DNA of 6,645 bases from Adhaeribacter sp. (GCA_028288395.1 JAQBNV010000364.1:1-6645), one strand, 5' to 3'; positions 1 to 6,645 are shown, counted from the stretch's first letter. Numbers and translations are program-made. Notes: generated by a model not told the origin, from the letters alone.

Positions 1-278
1 CCCCCAGCGGCATTCACCAGTGCGTCAATTTGGCCATAGGTTTCTAATATTTGCCCGCAGGCACGCTCCATATCTTCGGGTTGCAACACATCGGCCGCAA
101 TAAACAAGGCTTCGCCGCCGGTTCGAATTACTTCCTGTTCCCGCTCCCGGCCCACATCTGCATTTCGACCCAGAATTATTACTTTGCCGCGGGCTTCCGC
201 AATGGCTTTGATAAAGGCACCTCCCAGAATACCGGTGCCACCGGTAATTACTATTACTTTGTCTTTGATATCGAACAT
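1..278 (-). CDS. SDR-family oxidoreductase, probable D-mannonate oxidoreductase / fructuronate reductase type (partial, C-terminus off the left edge)
   Basis: The ATG at 278-276 opens a frame that stays open to the window edge and gives 92 residues of a Rossmann fold. A beta strand (KVIVIT) leads into the glycine-rich nucleotide loop TGGTGILGG (residues 12-20). Next come an Asp-Val pair at 63-64 in AADV, where classical SDRs contact the adenine, and the NAAG motif at 89-92, followed by two bases that begin another Gly codon. The TGGTG-hydrophobic-LG loop together with NAAGG is, as I recall, typical of the SDR enzymes annotated in Bacteroidota as D-mannonate oxidoreductase, which interconvert fructuronate and mannonate with NAD(P)H in the cytoplasm. 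The catalytic Tyr-x-x-x-Lys lies outside the window, so the substrate is inferred. The nearby alpha-glucuronidase supports a glucuronate role. The SDR fold is near certain; the substrate is moderately likely. It has no signal peptide. Confidence 0.88.
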   Translation of the reverse strand, partial: MFDIKDKVIVITGGTGILGGAFIKAIAEARGKVIILGRNADVGREREQEVIRTGGEALFIAADVLQPEDMERACGQILETYGQIDALVNAAG

Positions 279-432
279 CTATTTTTAGAATTTAATATTT
301 TAATCATTGTCCCTTTAAATATAGCATCGCTAAGCTTATGCAAATGCAATATAAAAAACCGGCGAGATTATTTCCCTGGCCTTTATACTTAACATAATAA
401 TCACACTTTTTACCTTATTCAAAGTACGCCTA

Positions 433-594
433 TTAACCCTTGTGTATTTTTAACACTTTGCCCGGGGAACACGGCCGTATATCTGGATTTTGATTAATCG
501 TACAAGCACCCAGGAAAAGTTCCATTTGCAAACAGGCAATGTATTCATAAACCAGCTGAATACATGGGTAAGGTTTTTCTATTAAATTATTCAT
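433..594 (-). CDS. possible small protein of 53 residues with four regularly spaced cysteines
   Basis: This unrecognised small frame starts at the ATG at 594-592 and ends at the TAA at 435-433. It encodes 53 residues beginning MNNLIEKPYPC and ending GKVLKIHKG. Cysteines fall at residues 11, 21, 31 and 42, almost exactly ten apart, but there is no CxxC pair. The middle (about 12-30) could form an amphipathic helix, and there is no signal peptide. The codons (CTG, GGT, CGG, CCG, GAA) resemble those of the neighbouring genes rather than the A/T-rich flanks. It lies between thuA and the SDR gene on the same strand, with 154 bp before the SDR start. No convincing ribosome-binding sequence is visible, which is usual for this phylum. 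An 8-bp inverted repeat lies inside it. It may be a real conserved small protein or a chance frame; I do not assign a function. Confidence 0.4.
   Translation of the reverse strand: MNNLIEKPYPCIQLVYEYIACLQMELFLGACTINQNPDIRPCSPGKVLKIHKG
539..565. repeat. perfect 8-bp inverted repeat with an 11-base loop
   Basis: The arms ATGTATTC (539-546) and GAATACAT (558-565) are perfectly complementary around an 11-base loop. A run of five T follows on the plus strand at 574-578, but no plus-strand gene ends here, so a terminator reading makes little sense. On the minus strand the repeat lies within codons 10-19 of the 53-codon frame. It could be a protein-binding dyad or chance in AT-rich DNA. Confidence 0.35.
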
Positions 595-836
595 TTATAA
601 TTTAAGTTAGCGTAAGGGCGTTATTTCCAAACTCAGTAATACCCCTGGTTATAACTAATGCGGTAGAGATTCGCAATAATAGCTGGCGTACGAACTGGCG
701 CATAATCCCTATGTCGTCGGCCCGGTTACCAATGTTATTCCGCAGATCAATTTCGGGAGATAAATCTTCTTTATTTACCGCCAATACTTTATTTTCTGGT
801 AGGTGCAAATGCTTTTTGCATTGCCTGAAAACGGGT

Positions 837-1676
837 TTAGGGCAAAGGCGTGTCGCGGTTTGTTGCATAGGCTTTACTGTAGTCGAGTCTTTTGCTTTCG
901 CTGGCTACAAACCCGATGCCTTGCAGCACATGGTTCAGATAGGTTGGATTTTCATAGTCTTTTTTATCGTGCCCCAAGGCTGTAATCCAAATATTGCCGC
1001 CATCGAAATGCTGGTACCAGACAGCTGGATAATAGTCGGAAAAAGGGCCGGCATGGCTTTTCACCTTTTCTGCTTCGTTCGGATTCAAAGAGCTCAGGTC
1101 ATGCGCCATTACCACCTGAATGCCCGGGTAAAGTTCTTTGGCGAAGTAGCACTCATCTCCTTTTTCCCACAGGGCAGGCACTCCTTTTACCGACGGATGG
1201 TCGGCATCAATTTTCTTTATTTTATAGGTTTGAAAGTTGGCGTGCCAGGCAAAAGTACCCCCAACCATCATTTTAAACCATTTCCAATTTCGTTCGGTGC
1301 CCGTAACCGAATGCAGGCCCACAAATCCGCCACCGGCCTCTATATACCGGCGAAAGGCTAACCGCTGGTCATCGGTATCAAAAACATCATTGTTGGTACT
1401 GGGGAAGATGAGTAAGGTAAAATCTTTCAGTCTGGCCTCGGTAAAGATGGCCGGATCATCACTTACTTCTACCTTAAATCCATTTTCCTGTCCCAATTTC
1501 TGAATACTCCTGGCGGCAAACGGAACATTATCGTGGACATAACCTTTCCCGTTTTTGGTATACACCAGAACTTTTACTTTTTTCCAATTTACTTTTGCGG
1601 CTTCCTGGGGAGATGCGCTAGCCGATAAAAAAATGATTACAAAACAAAAGATTAAACTTTTTAAAAATATTTTCAT
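837..1676 (-). CDS. secreted ThuA-domain protein (class I glutamine-amidotransferase-like fold)
   Basis: The protein has 279 residues from the ATG at 1676-1674. I chose this start over the upstream ATG at 1730 because it opens directly into a signal peptide (MKIFLKSLIFCFVIIF, then ASAS, cleavage near residue 20-25); the longer start would bury that signal. After about residue 34 the chain is a ThuA domain: the KVLVYTK strand, the LLIFPS strand (88-93), the turn GGGFVGLHS (115-123), GGTFAWH (139-145), DHP (159-161), GDECYF (173-178) and YPAVWYQHFDGGNIWITALGHD (216-237). Where a true amidotransferase would have its nucleophilic Cys there is GLHS, so glutaminase activity is not expected. ThuA is named for trehalose utilisation and relatives are often linked to oxidised-sugar metabolism, but the reaction of secreted bacteroidete members is not settled. 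A 40-codon Tat-signal frame ends 16 bp upstream on the same strand and may share its transcript. Confidence 0.9.
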   Translation of the reverse strand: MKIFLKSLIFCFVIIFLSASASPQEAAKVNWKKVKVLVYTKNGKGYVHDNVPFAARSIQKLGQENGFKVEVSDDPAIFTEARLKDFTLLIFPSTNNDVFDTDDQRLAFRRYIEAGGGFVGLHSVTGTERNWKWFKMMVGGTFAWHANFQTYKIKKIDADHPSVKGVPALWEKGDECYFAKELYPGIQVVMAHDLSSLNPNEAEKVKSHAGPFSDYYPAVWYQHFDGGNIWITALGHDKKDYENPTYLNHVLQGIGFVASESKRLDYSKAYATNRDTPLP

Positions 1677-1692
1677 AAGGTCACGGGAATAA

Positions 1693-1815
1693 TTAGCTGA
1701 TAAATAGTTTATTAACTGGATTCGCGCCAATGGGCCAGGACTGGCCTAGCGCTGCGCTTTTGGGCGTGGTTTTAAGAAAGCTTCGGCGGTTTATACCTTT
1801 TTGATATTCCTGCAT
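1693..1815 (-). pseudogene. 5' remnant of a Tat-exported protein gene (40 codons), just upstream of thuA
   Basis: The ATG at 1815-1813 begins a 40-codon frame that stops at TAA 1695-1693. It reads MQEYQKGINRRSFLKT, then a Lys-Ser-Ala-Ala-Leu-Gly segment and a Trp-Pro-Ile-Gly-Ala stretch. This is a textbook twin-arginine signal start: RRSFLK (residues 10-15) followed by a short, weakly hydrophobic Ala/Gly region. In Bacteroidota such starts head Tat-exported sugar-metabolism proteins, including Gfo/Idh/MocA-type oxidoreductases, that often sit beside ThuA proteins. Here the mature domain is missing: the frame ends about 25 residues after the twin arginines, and thuA starts 16 bp further on. 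I read it as a gene whose body was deleted, leaving its start and possibly its promoter attached to thuA. The alternative, a functional leader peptide, is possible but less likely. Identity of the lost protein is unknown. Confidence 0.5.
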
Positions 1816-2015
1816 AAATTAAATTCCGGTTTTAGGGTCGCTTAATAAATAGCGGGATAATGTATAAACAAGGTTATAGATTAAATGTAGGAAACTATTC
1901 TTTTCATGTCAATTAAGATTTGAATGTAAGTTACCCATAAACGCTCTTAATTTTTTACCCTTTGCATTTATTGCGTCCCGAGATGCCTTTAAACCATCAC
2001 AAAATATATAGAATT

Positions 2016-2029
2016 GGCAATCGGTTTCA
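2016..2029. promoter_or_regulatory. LacI/GalR-family operator dyad, distal copy
   Basis: The bases GGCAATCGGTTTCA match the LacI/GalR operator consensus TGNAANCGNTTNCA at every fixed position except the first, with the central CG at 2022-2023. It lies 201 bp upstream of the Tat-remnant ATG and 340 bp upstream of the thuA start on the minus strand. On the other side it is about 495 bp from the repressor gene. It could repress the leftward transcription unit, or act as an auxiliary site that loops to the proximal copy. Confidence 0.6.
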
Positions 2030-2463
2030 TGAAAATTTTTCATTATCTCGACATTCTTCATAATAGCTTCAACTTATTTAAAATTAGTTGAACATACTCC
2101 ATATATTTTTTCAAAATTTTTGATCACTAATATTTCCAAAATAACAGTCAATGATGTAACAGAAAAAGCCAACTTAGGAGAGCTTACCCGATTAAATTCA
2201 GCTTTTTTGAGATTGTTAAACAACTAATAATTATGAATTTAACTATTTCAAACAGGTATTACGATTAGATTTTCAAAGTTGCAGCAAAAAATTTTTATCT
2301 ATTAATAAGATTAACCTTTACCTCTAAAGCAACTAAAAGAACAAAGCAAATAAATGCACTTTATTAGCTAGCACTTACGTTTCATCAGGAGCACAAAAGC
2401 TTCGTTAATCCTGTAAAATATATTAAAGACACTCCATTAAAATTTAAATAAAATATTACAAAT

Positions 2464-2477
2464 TGCAACCGATTACA
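2464..2477. promoter_or_regulatory. LacI/GalR-family operator dyad, proximal to the repressor gene
   Basis: The bases TGCAACCGATTACA match the LacI/GalR operator consensus TGNAANCGNTTNCA at all ten fixed positions. The left half GCAAC and right half GATTAC flank the central CG at 2470-2471. It ends 46 bp before the ATG of the LacI-family gene, where it would overlap or follow the promoter. This is a classic place for autoregulation and, by read-through, for control of the alpha-glucuronidase gene behind it. Confidence 0.7.
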
Positions 2478-2523
2478 TAAATGTTACATCCCCTATATAC
2501 ATTAATCCTATAACCCGAGCCTT

Positions 2524-3573
2524 ATGGAATTATTAAGTACCGGTAGTAAAGAAGTAACCATTTATGATATAGCCCGGGAATTAAATATTTCGCCGGCAAC
2601 TGTTAGTCGCGGCCTGAACGATCATCCGGCGGTAAATAAAGAAACTAAAAAGAAAATAGAAAATATGGCTAAGGAAATGGGCTACCGCTCTAACACCTTT
2701 GCCAGTAACCTGCGTCGGCAACGCACCCATACCATTGGGGTAATTGTACCCCGGCTTAATAGCTATTTCATGTCGGCGGTTATTTCGGGTATGGAAAAAG
2801 TGGCTAATAGCTCAGGGTTTAATTTGATTATCGGCCAATCACTGGAAACTGCCACAAAAGAAGCTGCCAGCGCTCAAACCATGTTTAACAGCCGCGTAGA
2901 TGGCCTGCTGGTTTCGCTCGCCTACGACACCGACAACATCGATCATTTCAAGGACTTTCTGAAAAAAGGCATTCCGCTCATTTTCTTCGACCGGGTATTT
3001 AATCATAGCCAGTGTACCGGAATTATTATAGATAATTTTAAGGCGGCGCAGGAAGCTACGAATCATTTGATAGAACAAGGCTGCCGCCGCATAGTCCACG
3101 TAACAGGCAACCAGAAGCGGAACGTGTATGCCGATCGCTTAGGCGGTTACAAATATGCTTTAAGTAATCTCGGTTTAGAATTTAACTCAAACTTAATAAT
3201 AGAAACAGACCTCAGCGTGGAAGCTGGCGTTGCGGCCGCTGACCAGATTAGGCGGATGAATCCTTTACCGGACGGCGTATTCGCCGCGAACGATGCCTGT
3301 GCTGTTAGTTGCTTGCTGGCCCTGAAACAAGCCGGAATTTCTGTTCCGCACGATATTGCCTTTGTGGGTTTCAACAACGATCCACTTTCGAAAGTAGTAG
3401 AACCCAACTTAACCACCGTTAATTACCCGGGCCACGAAATGGGGGAAGTGGCCGCGCAAACCCTGATAAATCATTTAAACGGCACCGTCAATATAAATAA
3501 TACCAATACCATTATTTTGCGGTCGGAACTGGTAATCAGGGGATCATCAATACGGAATGGTGGGGCAAAGTAA
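2524..3573 (+). CDS. LacI/GalR-family transcriptional repressor
   Basis: The 349-residue protein is full length for the family, which usually runs 330-350. The N-terminal helix-turn-helix is TIYDIARELNISPATVSRGL (residues 12-31). A hinge follows at about 54-67, with Leu63 at the position of the minor-groove lever in SNLRRQRT. From IGVIVP (71-76) onward it is a periplasmic-binding-protein-like effector domain, with RVDGLLVS, IPLIFFDR, DGVFAANDACA and DIAFVGFNND as recognisable core strands. It binds DNA as a dimer in the cytoplasm and should respond to a sugar. The ligand cannot be read from sequence, but the GH67 gene 97 bp downstream on the same strand suggests glucuronate or an aldouronic acid. 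A perfect family-type operator lies just upstream, so autoregulation is likely. The ATG at 2524 puts the HTH at the usual distance from the N-terminus. Confidence 0.96.
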   Translation: MELLSTGSKEVTIYDIARELNISPATVSRGLNDHPAVNKETKKKIENMAKEMGYRSNTFASNLRRQRTHTIGVIVPRLNSYFMSAVISGMEKVANSSGFNLIIGQSLETATKEAASAQTMFNSRVDGLLVSLAYDTDNIDHFKDFLKKGIPLIFFDRVFNHSQCTGIIIDNFKAAQEATNHLIEQGCRRIVHVTGNQKRNVYADRLGGYKYALSNLGLEFNSNLIIETDLSVEAGVAAADQIRRMNPLPDGVFAANDACAVSCLLALKQAGISVPHDIAFVGFNNDPLSKVVEPNLTTVNYPGHEMGEVAAQTLINHLNGTVNINNTNTIILRSELVIRGSSIRNGGAK

Positions 3574-3670
3574 TTCCTGAATTAATAAAAAAAATATTCA
3601 ATCCAAGACCGGGCTACCGGAATGGTATCTAATTAAATAGTATAAATAATTGTAATAACTAAAATAAGGG

Positions 3671-5836
3671 ATGCGGCACGGATTCATCTTTTTTGTAATA
3701 ATTTTCTGGCTCGTTGGCGGTTTGTCAATTGAGGCTACGGCTGAAGACGGCTACCGGCTGTGGCAACGCTACGACCTGGTGAAGGATACCAAAAAACTAA
3801 AGCAGTACCGGAACCACCTGCAAGCAGTAGTAATAGAAGGGAACTCTCCTACCCTTACCGTAGCCAAGCAAGAGTTGCAAAGTGGCTTGCAGGGACTGCT
3901 GGGGAAGTCGGTTACTTTTAACAGCCAACTGAAAACCGGCAATATTTTAATGGTGGGCACTCCGCAAAATGCTCCTGCAATTGCCGCCTTAGCCCTCGGT
4001 GAGAAATTAAAACCTCTTGGCCCGGAAGGTTATTTAATTCTTAGCACTACAGTTCACCGGAAAAAAGCTACCGTAATAGCTGCTAATACGGATATTGGGG
4101 CTCTATACGGTGTATTCCATTTTCTGCGCTTGCTCCAAACCCACCAGGATATTACAGCTATTTCGATCAGCAACGCGCCCAAAACCCAGCATCGGATTCT
4201 GAATCACTGGGACAACCTGGATCGGACTGTAGAGCGGGGTTACGCCGGGTTTTCGTTATGGGACTGGCATAAATTACCCGATTATATTGACGATCGATGC
4301 CTGGACTACGCCCGGGCCAATGCCTCCATTGGCATTAATGGCACGGTACTTACCAACGTTAACGCCAACGCTTTAATCCTGACGAAACCGTACCTGGTAA
4401 AAGTAAAAGCCCTGGCCGATGCTTTCCGCCCCTATGGACTAAAGGTTTACCTTACTGCCCGGTTCAGTGCACCGATTGAACTGGGCGGCTTAAAAACGGC
4501 CGATCCCTTAGATGCGGAGGTAAAAGCCTGGTGGAAAGCCAAAGCCGACGAAATTTATACCTATATTCCTGATTTTGGCGGTTTTTTGGTGAAGGCAAAT
4601 TCTGAGGGGCAGCCCGGTCCGCAGAACTACAAGCGCACCCACGCCGACGGCGCTAACATGCTGGCCGATGCAGTAGCGGCCAAAGGCGGCATAGTGATGT
4701 GGCGCGCTTTTGTGTACGACAATGAGGTACCGGAAGACCGCATTAAACAAGCCTACAATGAATTTAAACCCCTGGATGGCGCTTTCCGGAAAAATGTAAT
4801 GGTGCAGGTTAAAAATGGTCCGCTCGATTTTCAACCCCGCGAACCCTTCCACCCCTTGTTTGGCGCCATGCCCCAAACCCCCTTGATGGCAGAATTTCAG
4901 ATAACGCAGGAATATTTAGGCCAAGCCACAAACCTGGTGTATCAGGCCCCCCTGTACAAAGAAACCCTGGATGCAGATACCTACGCCATGAGCGTCGGCT
5001 CTACGGTAGCCAAAGTGGTGGATGGCTCTTTGCATAAATACGAACTTACAGGAATGGCCGGCGTTTCGAATATTGGCAACGACCGTAACTGGACCGGGCA
5101 CCAGTTTGCCCAGTCTAATTGGTACGCTTTCGGCCGGCTGGCCTGGGACCATACTTTATCTTCCGCAACCATCGCGGATGAATGGTTACGCATGACCTTT
5201 AATAATGAGGAGCAATTTGTAAGGCCAGTAAAGGAGATAATGCTGCAATCGCGCGAAACGCTGGTTAATTACATGACCCCATTGGGTTTGCACCACATCA
5301 TGGGCTGGAGCCACCATTATGGCCCCGGTCCTTGGGTAGATAAAAAGCATCGCGCCGATTGGACCGCCGTCTATTACCACCGGGCTACGGTCGAAGGAAT
5401 TGGCTTTGATCGTACGGCTGCCGGCAGCAATGCCCTGGCACAATATTTCCCGCCGGTCCAGCAAATGTTTGGTAATCTGACTACTTGTCCCGAAGATTTT
5501 TTACTTTGGTTTCACCGGGTAAGCTGGGATTATAAAGTAAAATCGGGGCGAACTTTATGGGAGGAACTTTGCCAGAGATATTACGCCGGTGCCGCCGGCG
5601 TGCAGCAAATGCAACAGACCTGGAATGCCCAGCAATCCCGGGTTGACCCGGAACGCTTCCGGCACGTGAAAACTTTTCTGGGTATTCAGGAGAAAGAAGC
5701 TCGTTGGTGGCGTGATGCCTGTGTTCTCTATTTTCAGAGCATTTCGAAAAAACCACTTCCGGCTGGTTTGCCCAGACCCGAAAATACCCTCGATTATTAT
5801 ATGCAACTAAACCCCAGATTTGTACCGGGCATCTAA
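3671..5836 (+). CDS. aguA: secreted GH67 alpha-glucuronidase
   Basis: This 721-residue enzyme has the family's usual length. It removes (4-O-methyl-)alpha-D-glucuronic acid from the non-reducing end of xylan-derived aldouronic acids. A signal peptide covers about residues 1-24 (FIFFVIIFWLVGGL core), so it acts in the periplasm or outside. An N-terminal alpha/beta domain runs to about 165 and includes GPEGYLI and NTDIGALYGVFHFLRLLQ. The (beta/alpha)8 catalytic domain follows, from RILNHWDNLDRTVERGYAG (175-193), then a helical C-terminal domain. Catalytic residues by motif and spacing are Glu312 in NSEGQPGP as the acid, and Asp386 in GPLDFQPREPF with Glu414 in QITQEYLG as the pair that activates water. 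The spacing (74 and 28) is close to the well-studied Cellvibrio enzyme. WSHHYGPGPW (546-555) is also characteristic. The ATG at 3671 is the first start after an in-frame stop at 3665; an AAGGG abuts it, unusually close for a ribosome site. It probably shares a transcript with the repressor gene. Confidence 0.96.
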   Translation: MRHGFIFFVIIFWLVGGLSIEATAEDGYRLWQRYDLVKDTKKLKQYRNHLQAVVIEGNSPTLTVAKQELQSGLQGLLGKSVTFNSQLKTGNILMVGTPQNAPAIAALALGEKLKPLGPEGYLILSTTVHRKKATVIAANTDIGALYGVFHFLRLLQTHQDITAISISNAPKTQHRILNHWDNLDRTVERGYAGFSLWDWHKLPDYIDDRCLDYARANASIGINGTVLTNVNANALILTKPYLVKVKALADAFRPYGLKVYLTARFSAPIELGGLKTADPLDAEVKAWWKAKADEIYTYIPDFGGFLVKANSEGQPGPQNYKRTHADGANMLADAVAAKGGIVMWRAFVYDNEVPEDRIKQAYNEFKPLDGAFRKNVMVQVKNGPLDFQPREPFHPLFGAMPQTPLMAEFQITQEYLGQATNLVYQAPLYKETLDADTYAMSVGSTVAKVVDGSLHKYELTGMAGVSNIGNDRNWTGHQFAQSNWYAFGRLAWDHTLSSATIADEWLRMTFNNEEQFVRPVKEIMLQSRETLVNYMTPLGLHHIMGWSHHYGPGPWVDKKHRADWTAVYYHRATVEGIGFDRTAAGSNALAQYFPPVQQMFGNLTTCPEDFLLWFHRVSWDYKVKSGRTLWEELCQRYYAGAAGVQQMQQTWNAQQSRVDPERFRHVKTFLGIQEKEARWWRDACVLYFQSISKKPLPAGLPRPENTLDYYMQLNPRFVPGI

Positions 5837-6218
5837 AAGATAAAATCAACCGGAGCTTAATATTGGGCTTCAAAAAACAAGGCTTTGCAAGTAAAAAGAG
5901 GTGGAAGCCAACTTTAAACGAGCAAAGCCAAGAAAATCTTACGATTTGTGTAAAGTACACGATTTCCAGATATATTTCCAAGCAAAGCTGTGTAGTTTTA
6001 TACTACCAGCAACTGCGGCCAAGCTGGCGTAAATTTACTTATCTGCCTAAGCTTGCCAGACAATATTATAGGGCGCAGAATTATTTACTTTGCTTAAATA
6101 CAACCTATAGCTGCCAATATTATCATAGTTTAAAATCGGTGCCGCGAAAAAGCATTATTCCAGCACCCCCTAGAAAAAGCATTCCGATATTTATTTGTAA
6201 TTTTAGTTTGAACCGAAA
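5837..6218. other. 382-bp gene-free stretch between convergent genes
   Basis: This is the shared 3' region of the GH67 gene and the SUI1-like gene. It holds one hairpin (5987-6010), a 10-bp palindrome GTAAATTTAC (6029-6038) and an 11-bp direct repeat GAAAAAGCATT at 6146-6156 and 6173-6183. The only long open frame begins at a TTG (5863) and is rich in Tyr, Ser, Lys and Asn without any domain, so I treat it as non-coding. No classical hairpin-plus-T-run terminator is visible for either gene. Confidence 0.6.
5987..6010. repeat. inverted repeat / hairpin between convergent genes
   Basis: GCTG, a single unpaired T, GTAGT, the loop TTTAT, ACTAC and CAGC form a nine-pair stem with one bulge. It stands 150 bp after the GH67 stop and 208 bp after the SUI1-like stop on the other strand. 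Neither side has a proper T-run, so it could be a weak bidirectional transcript-end structure or chance. Confidence 0.4.
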
Positions 6219-6566
6219 TCAGCCGCCGGCTTTCTTGGCTTTGTAGCCCGCCTGCGTCAGGATCTGTAAAATTTTGTCCCGAAAATCGCCTTGAATAACA
6301 ATTTCATTATCTTTAAAAGTACCGCCTACCCCGCATTTATTCTTTAGTAATTTACCCAGTTCCTTTAAATCTTCTTCCTGCCCAATAAAGCCGGTCACCA
6401 GGGTAACCTGCTTGCCGCCGCGGGCTTTTTTATCCAGCATTATTTTCAGGTTCTGTTGTTGCGGCGGCAACGTTTGGGTTGGCGCTTCTTCCTGGTACTG
6501 ATAATCAAAATCAGGATTGGTAGAATAAACCACCCCTTCCCGGCCCTTTTTATTTTTATCGCTCAT
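6219..6566 (-). CDS. yciH: SUI1/YciH-family translation initiation factor homologue (eIF1-like)
   Basis: The 115-residue protein has a disordered, Gln/Pro/Lys-rich N-terminal part (1-40) and a SUI1 fold from about 41 to the end. The signature is [11 protein letters not shown] (50-60), then [20 protein letters not shown] (75-94) and a closing helix [18 protein letters not shown]. Eukaryotic eIF1 with this fold binds the small ribosomal subunit and polices start-codon choice. Bacterial YciH proteins are thought to affect initiation fidelity or act as a brake on translation under stress, but they are not essential, and their role in Bacteroidota is not established. The length matches bacterial homologues. 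The ATG at 6566-6564 leaves a normal N-terminal extension. It is convergent to the GH67 gene and has no apparent link to uronate metabolism; it probably marks the edge of the locus. Confidence 0.95.
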   Translation of the reverse strand: MSDKNKKGREGVVYSTNPDFDYQYQEEAPTQTLPPQQQNLKIMLDKKARGGKQVTLVTGFIGQEEDLKELGKLLKNKCGVGGTFKDNEIVIQGDFRDKILQILTQAGYKAKKAGG

Positions 6567-6645
6567 TTATTTTAATCTTACTAATTAATGCAGGCTAAAA
6601 GTGTCCTGTGCCTTACCTTAAAATAAATTTTCTATTCGTAATTAT

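Larger units (their letters stand above)
1816..2523. other. 708-bp AT-rich divergent regulatory region without a convincing gene
   Basis: This stretch separates the minus-strand Tat-remnant/thuA unit from the plus-strand repressor gene, so it must carry promoters in both directions. It is clearly richer in A and T than the genes. The structure I can support is the pair of LacI-family operator dyads at 2016-2029 and 2464-2477. I searched by eye for the bacteroidete -7 box (TAnnTTTG) and found no copy I would defend on either strand. No frame in it has both a start codon and gene-like composition. Confidence 0.7.

Noticed and set aside
51..392. 113-residue plus-strand frame opposite the SDR gene
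   Set aside because: It is the shadow of the Rossmann-fold coding strand and has no domain of its own.
711..1361. 216-residue plus-strand frame opposite thuA
   Set aside because: It is the antisense shadow of a clear ThuA-domain gene; composition is Phe/Arg/His rich with no family features.
1677..1730. N-terminal extension of thuA to the ATG at 1730
   Set aside because: The 18 extra residues would precede a clear signal peptide and overlap the Tat-remnant frame; the ATG at 1676 is better.
2033..2227. Plus-strand open frame ending in a helix-like stretch (NLGELTRLNSAFLRLLNN) within the regulatory region
   Set aside because: It has no start codon, its first half is poor, AT-driven sequence, and it overlaps no recognisable family; a gene remnant cannot be excluded but is not supported.
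3609..3620. CCGG-GCTA-CCGG hairpin between the repressor and GH67 genes as a terminator
   Set aside because: The stem is only four pairs and no T-run follows, so it should not stop transcription; read-through into GH67 is more plausible.
5481..5981. 166-residue minus-strand frame over the GH67 3' end
   Set aside because: Most of it is antisense to well-conserved GH67 codons and it shows no domain.
5863..6246. 127-residue plus-strand frame after the GH67 gene
   Set aside because: It starts at TTG, has no recognisable domain, is rich in Tyr/Ser/Lys/Asn as expected from AT-rich spacer, and runs into the antisense strand of the SUI1-like gene.

Overview
The window looks like a chromosomal segment from a member of the Bacteroidota, most likely a Cytophagales / Hymenobacteraceae-type organism such as Adhaeribacter; the genus is a guess. 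The reasons are the moderate-to-low GC content, the AT-rich intergenic DNA with few Shine-Dalgarno sequences, the bacteroidete style of the LacI-family regulator, and the company of a GH67 alpha-glucuronidase, a ThuA-like secreted protein and a bacterial SUI1/YciH protein. Nothing points to a phage, plasmid, transposon or CRISPR locus.

Layout. Positions 1-278 (minus) hold the first 92 codons of a short-chain dehydrogenase of the type used as D-mannonate oxidoreductase / fructuronate reductase; the gene runs off the left edge. A 558-bp stretch (279-836) follows and contains a possible 53-codon cysteine-patterned small gene (433-594, minus). Positions 837-1676 (minus) encode a secreted ThuA-domain protein. 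Immediately upstream of it on the same strand (1693-1815) is a 40-codon frame with a twin-arginine signal, which looks like the stranded 5' end of a lost Tat-exported protein. A 700-bp AT-rich regulatory region follows, then a LacI-family repressor (2524-3573, plus) and a secreted GH67 alpha-glucuronidase (3671-5836, plus). A gene-free 382-bp stretch separates this from a convergent SUI1/YciH translation-factor homologue (6219-6566, minus).

How it fits together. GH67 removes (4-O-methyl-)glucuronic acid from xylan-derived aldouronic acids. The released glucuronate is normally isomerised to fructuronate and reduced to mannonate, which is the step the left-edge dehydrogenase would catalyse. The window therefore reads as part of a glucuronoxylan / glucuronate utilisation locus under a dedicated LacI-type regulator. 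The most useful new observation is a pair of near-perfect LacI-family operator dyads (2016-2029 and 2464-2477). One lies just upstream of the repressor gene. The other lies on the side of the divergent Tat-remnant/thuA transcription unit. Together they suggest that both arms answer to this repressor. I see no evidence of a wholly new kind of system here.
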